This document shows, piece after piece, positions 35,816 through 41,468 of a stretch of 41,468 bases of DNA (positions are counted from its first letter, which is position 1; each line of letters begins with the position of its first letter). A program made the position numbers and the translations under genes. This stretch comes from Candidatus Gaiellasilicea maunaloa. GTDB lineage: Bacteria > Actinomycetota > Thermoleophilia > Gaiellales > Gaiellaceae. The notes under the pieces were generated by a model. It worked only from the letters and a program-made list of their open reading frames with translations. It was not told the DNA's origin and ran no database searches. The DNA is taken from positions 1 to 41,468 of the forward strand of contig JANDLU010000024.1 of NCBI GenBank assembly GCA_024330215.1, in the 5' to 3' direction.

Positions 35816-36892
35816 ATGTCGAAGACGCTCGTGATGGTCGGGACCCGCAAGGGCTGCTTCCTGCTCGAGAGCGACGAGCAGCGCCGCGACTGGGAACTTC
35901 GCGGTCCCTTCTGCGAAGGGTGGCCGATCTACCACGCCATCCACGACGCCGAGACCGGCGCGATCTACGCGGCCGGCGCGAGCGAATGGCACGGCGCGAG
36001 CATCTGGCGCAGCCTCGATCGCGGCGAGACCTGGGCGCAGTCGAGCGAGGGGCTGGAATACAGCGACTCCGGGCTCAAGCTCTCGAAGGTCTCGGGCCTG
36101 ACTGCAGCTCACGGCCGGCTCTTCGCCGGGGCGGAGATGCCCGGCATCTTCGAGAGCGGAGACGGCGGCCAGACGTGGAAGCTCCTGAGCACGCTCGAGG
36201 GCCAGCCGGGCAGCGAGTCGTGGAACGATCCGGCGAACCAGCCGCCGGGACACCTCGGCATCCCCGCGATCCTGCCGCATCCCGACGACCCGTCCCGCTA
36301 CTGGGCGATCGTCCAGGGCGAGGGCATCTTCGAGACGACGGACGACGGCACCTCCTGGACGCCCCGGAACCGGGGGCTGCGTGCGGACTGGCCGATCGAG
36401 AATCCCGAGGTCGGCTACTGCGTCCACAAGCTCGTGATGTCGCCGGTCGACAACGACCGGCTCTACCAGCAGAACCACGTCGGCATGCATCGCAGCGACG
36501 ACGCCGGCGTGTCGTGGACGGAGATCACCGAGGGCCTGCCGACGGAGTTCGGCTTCGCGGCCGGCGCGCATCCGCACGATCGCGACACGTTCTACGTGAT
36601 CCCGCTCGACCCCGGCCACGGACGCTGTATGCCCGAGGGTCGCGCGGCGGTGTGGCGGACGTCCGATGCGGGCTCGAGCTGGCAGCGGCTCGACGACGGC
36701 CTTCCCCAGGAGGACGCGCACGTGGGCGTCCTGCGCGAGGGAATGGCGATCGATGGGCACGAGGTGCCGGGCGTGTACTTCGGCACGAGCACGGGCCAGC
36801 TCTTCGCGAGCGCCGACGAGGGCAGGAGCTGGAGTGAGATCGCGAGCTACCTGCCGGGCATCGCCTCGGTCGAGGTCGCGATCGTCGACTGA
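35816..36892 (+). CDS. Asp-box (BNR) beta-propeller protein
   Basis: This 358-aa protein has six Asp-box repeats, S/T-x-D-x-G-x-S/T-W: SLDRGETW, SGDGGQTW, TTDDGTSW, SDDAGVSW, TSDAGSSW and SADEGRSW. These cap blades of a sialidase-like propeller. No signal peptide is seen, so it may be cytoplasmic; sialidase catalytic residues (the arginine triad) are not evident. It has a good ribosome binding site (GGAGG, 7 nt before the ATG). Its stop shares a base with the next gene start, a MoaD/ThiS-like protein, so the two are coupled. Confidence 0.85.
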   Translation: MSKTLVMVGTRKGCFLLESDEQRRDWELRGPFCEGWPIYHAIHDAETGAIYAAGASEWHGASIWRSLDRGETWAQSSEGLEYSDSGLKLSKVSGLTAAHGRLFAGAEMPGIFESGDGGQTWKLLSTLEGQPGSESWNDPANQPPGHLGIPAILPHPDDPSRYWAIVQGEGIFETTDDGTSWTPRNRGLRADWPIENPEVGYCVHKLVMSPVDNDRLYQQNHVGMHRSDDAGVSWTEITEGLPTEFGFAAGAHPHDRDTFYVIPLDPGHGRCMPEGRAAVWRTSDAGSSWQRLDDGLPQEDAHVGVLREGMAIDGHEVPGVYFGTSTGQLFASADEGRSWSEIASYLPGIASVEVAIVD

Positions 36893-37155
36893 TGGCTGAG
36901 CTCTATCTCCCCTCGACGCTGCGGCCGCTCTTCGCGGGGCTGCCGCGCCACCTCGAGCTCGACGCGTCGAGCGTCGACGAGGCGCTCGACCGCCTGGAGG
37001 AGCGCTGGCCAGGGCTGCGGGACCGGCTCTGCGAGCCTGGACCGGTCCTGCGCCGGCATATCCACGTCTACGTCGACCGCGAGCGCGCGGCGCTGGAGAC
37101 TGCGCTCGAGGCGCGCTCGCGGGTCGACGTGATCGCCGCGATCAGCGGCGGCTGA
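36892..37155 (+). CDS. MoaD/ThiS-like ubiquitin-fold protein
   Basis: This 87-aa protein has the size, fold pattern and C-terminal Gly-Gly (DVIAAISGG, residues 86-87) of MoaD/ThiS sulfur carriers, whose terminal carboxylate is adenylated and thiocarboxylated. VDEALDRLEERWPGLRDRL is the conserved helix; HIHVYVDRE is the central strand. No ThiF/MoeB activator or molybdopterin/thiazole gene is near. The TGATG overlap with the propeller gene suggests they act together. Confidence 0.85.
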   Translation: MAELYLPSTLRPLFAGLPRHLELDASSVDEALDRLEERWPGLRDRLCEPGPVLRRHIHVYVDRERAALETALEARSRVDVIAAISGG

Positions 37156-37458
37156 GCCCGAGCCGCGTCGGACTCCGGCCGAGACGCCCTACCACCTCGG
37201 GGCACGTTTGTAAGCGTTTCGCGAAAACGCGCAAGAGCCTTTCGCCTCCGCATCTATATAAGTGGGCGCGCCCCGAGGGTGCGGATTCCCCGAACACGAT
37301 CGTCGGACCACGAGCGCCCAGGGGGCGGGCAACTCGGGCGGCACGGTCGCTGGGCGCGCCCATAGGTCACACTCTAGTGGGCGCGCGAAGCGGCGGGCGG
37401 TGGGGAGCTCCCACCACGGGCGAATGGGCACGAGGGAACCGCGATAGGCTCCGGCTCG
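37156..37458 (+). promoter_or_regulatory. Intergenic region with repeated TGGGCGCGC elements
   Basis: This 303-nt gene-free stretch holds a hairpin GCGTTT/AAACGC (37214-37230), an AT-rich TATATA (37255-37260) in an otherwise GC-rich context, and three copies of TGGGCGCGC: 37263-37273, 37351-37362 (a full palindrome TGGGCGCGCCCA) and 37378-37387. The first and third share AGTGGGCGCGC. It is probably the regulatory region of the HerA-like ATPase operon. No -35 box is clear. Confidence 0.5.
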
Positions 37459-39789
37459 ATGGCCGCCGCAGGGTTCCGGCTGGGTGCGACCGACGCCGGC
37501 GAGCCGCTGGTGCTCGAGCCGCGCGACCTGACGACGCACGGCGTGATCGTCGGGATGACCGGGTCCGGGAAGACGGGACTCGGCCTCGTGCTCCTCGAGG
37601 AGGCGCTCTCCGCCGGCATTCCCGTGCTCGCGCTCGACCCGAAGGGCGACCTCGGCAATCTGCTGCTGACGTTTCCCGAGCTCGACGCCGCCAGCTTCCA
37701 GCCGTGGGTGAACGAGTCCGACACCCGCGAGGCCGGGCTCTCGCTCGAGGAATACGCGGCGAAGGTCGCCGGCGAGTGGAGAGAGGGGCTCGCGGCGTCG
37801 GGGATCGGGCCCGAGCGGATCCGGGCCTTGCGCGACACGGCGGAGCTCACCGTCTACACGCCCGGCTCGAGCGCCGGCGTGCCCCTGAACCTGATCGGCT
37901 CGCTGCGAGCGCCCGCGCTCTCGTGGGAGACGGACGCCGAGACGCTCCGGGATGAGATCGAAGGCACCGTGACGAGCCTGCTCGGGCTCGTCGGGATCGC
38001 GGCCGATCCGCTCTCGAGCCGCGAGCACGTGCTGCTCTCGAACCTCGTCGAGCACGCCTGGCGAGCCGGCCGCGACCTCGATCTCGGCACGCTGATCGGC
38101 GAGATCCAGTCGCCGCCGCTTCGCAAGCTCGGCGTCTTCGAGCTCGACGCCTTCTTCCCGCCGAGCGCGCGCACCGAGCTGGCGCTGAAGCTGAACGCGC
38201 TCGTCGCCTCGCCCTCGTTCGCGATCTGGGGCGAAGGCGCCGCCCTCGACCCCGCCGAGCTGCTCGGCTCGCTTGGGAGCCCGCGAGCCGCGATCGTCTA
38301 CCTGGCGCACCTCTCGGAGGAGGAGCGGCAGTTCGTCGTCACGCTGATCCTCTCGAAGGTCGTCACCTGGATGCGCGGCCTCTCCGGGACGAGCGACCTG
38401 CGCGCACTCGTCTACATGGACGAGGTCTTCGGCTTCGTGCCGCCCACGGCCGTCCCTCCCGCGAAGAAGCCGATCCTGACGATCCTCAAGCAGGCGCGGG
38501 CGTACGGCGTCGGGATGGTGCTCGCGACCCAGAATCCGGTCGATCTCGACTACAAGGCGATGTCGAACGCCGCGACGTGGCTCGTCGGGCGGCTCCAGAC
38601 CGAGCGCGACAAGGAGCGCGTGCTCGAGGGACTGAAGTCGGCCGCAGGCGACACGGACGTCCGCAGCCTCGACGAGACGATCGGCGCGCTCGAGAAGCGC
38701 CAGTTCCTGCTCGTCAGCGCCCACGAGCCGAAACCGATCGTCTTCTCGACCCGCTGGGCGATGTCGTACCTCCGTGGGCCGCTGACGAAGGAGCAGATCG
38801 GGCTCCTGATGCGAGGTCGCGAGCGACCGGCGGCGGCCGTACCCGGCCCCATGGCCGACGTGACACCGCCGATCCACCCCGATGCCGGCCTCTACGTCCA
38901 CCCGGCGGCGCCCTGGCTCGCCCAGGTGGGCGGCGTCCCGAACGGCACCCGGCTGCGCCCGTTCCTGGCCGCGCGGCTCACTCTCCGTTTCGACGACGCA
39001 ACCGCCGACATCGATACGAGCCAGGAGTGGGAAGCTCTGTACGGCCCTCTCGACACCGGCTTCGATCTCGACAGCGAGGTCGCCGTCGACTACGACGACC
39101 GCGACTTCGTCCCCACCCCACCCGCCGATGCAACGTACGCCGAGGCACCCGCCGACCTCGGCGGGGAGTCGTTCCTCCGCGATGCCCGGGTCGCGATTCA
39201 GCGGCGCGTCGTCGACGCGCAGTCGCTGACCGTCTTTCGCAACCGGGCACTGAAGCTCTACTCGCGCCCCGGCGAGAGTCGCGAGGCCTTTGCAACCCGG
39301 GCAGACGAGGCCGCCCAAACGGAGGCCGACCGCGAGGCAGCGAAGATCCGCGACCGGCTCGAGGCGAAGCGCGAACGGCTGGAGGCGGCGCTCGAGACCG
39401 CCCGCCGGCGGGCAGAGGAGCTCGGGGCGGATCAGCAGTCGCGAACCGCGACCGAGCTGCTCGCGGGCGCCGGCACCGTCCTCAGCGTCCTCCTCGGCGG
39501 CCGGGGCCGCGCACGCACGATCGCCCGCGCCGGCAGCGCGATCGGGACGGCCGCCTCCCGCCGTGGAATGACCTCGCGGGCGGCCGAGCGCAAGCGGACG
39601 GCCGAGGCGAAAGCCGCCGCAACCGAGCAGACCCTGGAGGAGCTCGAGCAGGAGATCATCGATGAGGTAGCCGAGATCGACGCCGAGTGGGCCGAGAAGG
39701 CCGACGAGCTCGACGAGGTCGAGATCAGGCTCGAGGCGTCGGACGTGCGCGTCGTCGAGCTGAGCCTCGTCTGGGTCTCGACCGCCTGA
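37459..39789 (+). CDS. HerA/FtsK-like ATPase with C-terminal coiled coil
   Basis: This 776-aa protein has Walker A GMTGSGKT (32-39) and Walker B ALVYMDEVFGF (Asp321-Glu322), with DPKGDLGNLL after the first and VLATQNPVDLDYK after the second; the spacing fits the HerA/VirB4/FtsK superfamily of hexameric DNA pumps (DUF87-like). Residues from about 610 to 690 and 720 to 760 are strongly charged coiled coil, with a GAGTVLSVLLGG hydrophobic segment between them that may contact membrane. No NurA partner is next to it; instead the next genes are an SNase-like lipoprotein and a patatin. Confidence 0.83.
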   Translation: MAAAGFRLGATDAGEPLVLEPRDLTTHGVIVGMTGSGKTGLGLVLLEEALSAGIPVLALDPKGDLGNLLLTFPELDAASFQPWVNESDTREAGLSLEEYAAKVAGEWREGLAASGIGPERIRALRDTAELTVYTPGSSAGVPLNLIGSLRAPALSWETDAETLRDEIEGTVTSLLGLVGIAADPLSSREHVLLSNLVEHAWRAGRDLDLGTLIGEIQSPPLRKLGVFELDAFFPPSARTELALKLNALVASPSFAIWGEGAALDPAELLGSLGSPRAAIVYLAHLSEEERQFVVTLILSKVVTWMRGLSGTSDLRALVYMDEVFGFVPPTAVPPAKKPILTILKQARAYGVGMVLATQNPVDLDYKAMSNAATWLVGRLQTERDKERVLEGLKSAAGDTDVRSLDETIGALEKRQFLLVSAHEPKPIVFSTRWAMSYLRGPLTKEQIGLLMRGRERPAAAVPGPMADVTPPIHPDAGLYVHPAAPWLAQVGGVPNGTRLRPFLAARLTLRFDDATADIDTSQEWEALYGPLDTGFDLDSEVAVDYDDRDFVPTPPADATYAEAPADLGGESFLRDARVAIQRRVVDAQSLTVFRNRALKLYSRPGESREAFATRADEAAQTEADREAAKIRDRLEAKRERLEAALETARRRAEELGADQQSRTATELLAGAGTVLSVLLGGRGRARTIARAGSAIGTAASRRGMTSRAAERKRTAEAKAAATEQTLEELEQEIIDEVAEIDAEWAEKADELDEVEIRLEASDVRVVELSLVWVSTA

Positions 39790-40298
39790 GCCGTGCGAGC
39801 GCGCTCGCCGCGGGCGTCCTGCTCTCCGCCTGTGCCGAGACAGGCTCGGAACCCGCTGTCGCGCCGGAGTCCGGCCGGGTCGCGCTGATCTCGGACGGCG
39901 ACACACTGCGGCTCGCGGATGGGCGACGGGTCCGGCTCGTCCAGATCGATGCGCCCGAGCGCGAGGTGGAGTGCTTTGGGAGCGCCGCCGCGGAGACGCT
40001 CGCGAGCCTGGCCCCTGTCGGCTCGTCGATCGAGCTGGAGCGCGACCCGACGCTCGATGAGCGCGACCGGAACGGGCGGCTCCTCCGCTACGTCCGCGTG
40101 GACGGCCTGGACCTCAACCTCGAGCTCGTGCGGCTGGGGGCGGCCGCGCCCTATTTCTACCGCGGCGCCCGCGGAGCTCGTGCGGAAGCACTGCTCGAGG
40201 CCGCCGAGAAGGCGCGTGCCGCACGGCGCGGCCTCTGGGCAGCATGCCCCGCGACCCTGCTCGCGCCGACGCGCCAGATCGCAGCCGGACCGCCCTGA
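39786..40298 (+). CDS. SNase-type nuclease lipoprotein, probable CTG start
   Basis: This 170-aa protein begins with a lipoprotein signal (MSRASALAAGVLLSAC, lipidated Cys16) when CTG at 39786 is taken as start; that CTG overlaps the preceding stop as CTGA. Otherwise the nearest start is a GTG 33 codons upstream, inside the ATPase gene. The nuclease domain shows DGDTLRL, RLVQIDAPERE and DERDRNGRLLRY, with arginines and a glutamate placed as in the staphylococcal nuclease active site, and Ca2+-ligand-like aspartates. It should be exported and tethered to the membrane. Confidence 0.82.
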   Translation: MSRASALAAGVLLSACAETGSEPAVAPESGRVALISDGDTLRLADGRRVRLVQIDAPEREVECFGSAAAETLASLAPVGSSIELERDPTLDERDRNGRLLRYVRVDGLDLNLELVRLGAAAPYFYRGARGARAEALLEAAEKARAARRGLWAACPATLLAPTRQIAAGPP

Positions 40299-40388
40299 CA
40301 CCGTTGCACGACCAGCCCGCGAAGCGCAGAATGAGTCGGACCCGACACAGCGGCGGTGCGGCCCGCCCGGAACGAGGAGGAACCCCGG

Positions 40389-41468
40389 ATGGCCGAACCA
40401 GCAACGGACTACTCGAAGCACGTCGACCTCGTCTTCGAGGGCGGCGGCGTCAAGGGAATCGGTCTCGCCGGAGCCGTCGAGACCCTCGAGCAGCGGGGCT
40501 ACAAGCCCCAGAACGTCGCCGGCACCTCGGCGGGAGCGATCAGCGCCTCGCTCCTCGCCGCCGGCTACTCGGCCGAGGAGCTGAAGGAGATCATCATCGG
40601 CCTCGACTACCGCCAGTTCCAGGACAAGGCGTGGGAGGACAAGGTGCCGCTGATCGAGCGCTCGCTGAGCATCCTGCTCGACCTCGGCCTGTACGAGGGC
40701 AGCCGCTTCCACGAGTGGATCCGCGACCTTCTCGCCGCCAAGGGCGTGCACACGTTCGGCGACCTGGTTCATCCCGACTTCGCCGAGGATCCCAAGTTCC
40801 GCTCACGGCTTCAGGTCGTCGCCTCCGACGTGACCGCGCACGAGCTACTCGTGCTCCCGCGTGACGCCAGGAAGCTCGGGATCGAGCCGGATGACCTCGA
40901 GGTCGCGCTCGCCGTGCGAATGAGCATGAGCATCCCGATCTTCTTCGAGCCCGTCCTCCACGAGAACCCGGAGACGGGCGACACGCACATCATCGTCGAC
41001 GGCGGGATGCTCTCGAACTTCCCGGTCTGGCTCTTCGACTGCGAGGACGGACTCCCGGACTGGCCGACCTTCGGGATGCTGCTCGTGGAGCCGAAGCCGT
41101 CGGTCTCCGTCGCAGAGCGACTGCCGCAGCCGAAGCGGCGCAAGGATCACGGCCACGGGCCCAAGGCCGTCGTCGACTACGTCAAGTCGCTCGCCCAGAC
41201 GATGATGGAGGCGCACGACCGGCTCTACGTCGAACAGTCGACGTACGCGCGGACGATCCCGATTCCGACGCTCGGAGTCGGAACGACGCAGTTCGACCTC
41301 CCGCCCGACCGGGCGCTCGCGCTCTACGGCTCGGGTCGCGACGCGGCCGACAAGTTCCTCGAATCGTGGGACTTCGAGGCGTACATCGCCGAGTACCGGA
41401 GCGGCAAGAGTCACTCCCGGCGAGATGCGCTCGTCGCGACGCTGGAGCGCGCGGCGCCGATCGTCTAG
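40389..41468 (+). CDS. Patatin-like phospholipase
   Basis: This 359-aa protein has a glycine-rich oxyanion motif GGGVKG (18-23), the nucleophile Ser47 in GTSAG, and Asp204 in VDGGMLSNFPVW, a complete Ser-Asp patatin dyad. The ATG at 40389 is preceded by GAGGAGG at a suitable distance. The end at the last base of the window coincides with its stop codon TAG. It may hydrolyse phospholipids in the cytoplasm or at the membrane. It follows the nuclease gene by 90 nt on the same strand. Confidence 0.92.
   Translation: MAEPATDYSKHVDLVFEGGGVKGIGLAGAVETLEQRGYKPQNVAGTSAGAISASLLAAGYSAEELKEIIIGLDYRQFQDKAWEDKVPLIERSLSILLDLGLYEGSRFHEWIRDLLAAKGVHTFGDLVHPDFAEDPKFRSRLQVVASDVTAHELLVLPRDARKLGIEPDDLEVALAVRMSMSIPIFFEPVLHENPETGDTHIIVDGGMLSNFPVWLFDCEDGLPDWPTFGMLLVEPKPSVSVAERLPQPKRRKDHGHGPKAVVDYVKSLAQTMMEAHDRLYVEQSTYARTIPIPTLGVGTTQFDLPPDRALALYGSGRDAADKFLESWDFEAYIAEYRSGKSHSRRDALVATLERAAPIV

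Overview
The window is a high-GC bacterial chromosome segment of actinobacterial type. Evidence for this is the actinobacterial integration host factor gene (mihF) directly upstream of gmk, rpoZ and coaBC, a PyrR-headed pyrimidine operon, very frequent 1-14 nt gene overlaps (ATGA, GTGA, TAATG) and pervasive GTG starts. The two-subunit class 1B dihydroorotate dehydrogenase (PyrD plus PyrK), unusual for classical Actinomycetes, points to a deep-branching actinobacterial lineage such as Thermoleophilia. That lineage call is inference, not proof.

Layout. (1) 1-7267, minus strand: mihF, gmk, rpoZ, coaBC, then MoxR ATPase, DUF58 protein, TgpA-like membrane transglutaminase and a nucleotidyltransferase cut by the window edge; nearly all overlap or are closely spaced, and a recognisable promoter precedes mihF. 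(2) 7331-16088, minus strand: pyrR-pyrB-pyrC-carA-carB-pyrK-pyrD, which makes orotate from glutamine, bicarbonate and aspartate (pyrE and pyrF are not here). A PyrR-type RNA element abuts the pyrR ribosome binding site, and a long stem between carA and carB would hide the carB ribosome binding site. (3) 16207-18189, plus strand: a membrane GT-C-like glycosyltransferase, ending tail to tail with rnz in a shared CTAG. (4) 18186-26282, minus strand: dipeptide epimerase, secreted beta-helix protein, lipoprotein, ECF sigma factor, RskA-like anti-sigma factor, DUF1611 protein, secreted clan GH-A hydrolase, LysM protein, RNase Z. This looks like a cell-envelope regulon. (5) 26322-33289: tRNA-Arg(CCG) followed by a defence-type island with an unidentified 101-aa gene, a Type III-like Res/Mod restriction-modification pair whose specificity region is AT-richer than its flanks, a RES/Xre toxin-antitoxin pair, and a divergent frameshifted gene of unknown function. 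(6) 33314-41468, plus strand: MFS transporter, CorA, an Asp-box beta-propeller coupled to a MoaD/ThiS-like protein, then a HerA/FtsK-like ATPase, an SNase-type lipoprotein nuclease and a patatin-like phospholipase.

Most noteworthy signals: the carA/carB structure sequestering the carB Shine-Dalgarno; the PyrR site; three genes whose best start codon is non-standard (carB CTG, SNase CTG, a lipoprotein with ATC), two of them exactly at a gene overlap; the single-base frameshift at 32619; the mosaic Mod gene; and two uncharacterised gene partnerships (propeller plus ubiquitin-like protein; HerA-like ATPase plus nuclease plus patatin).
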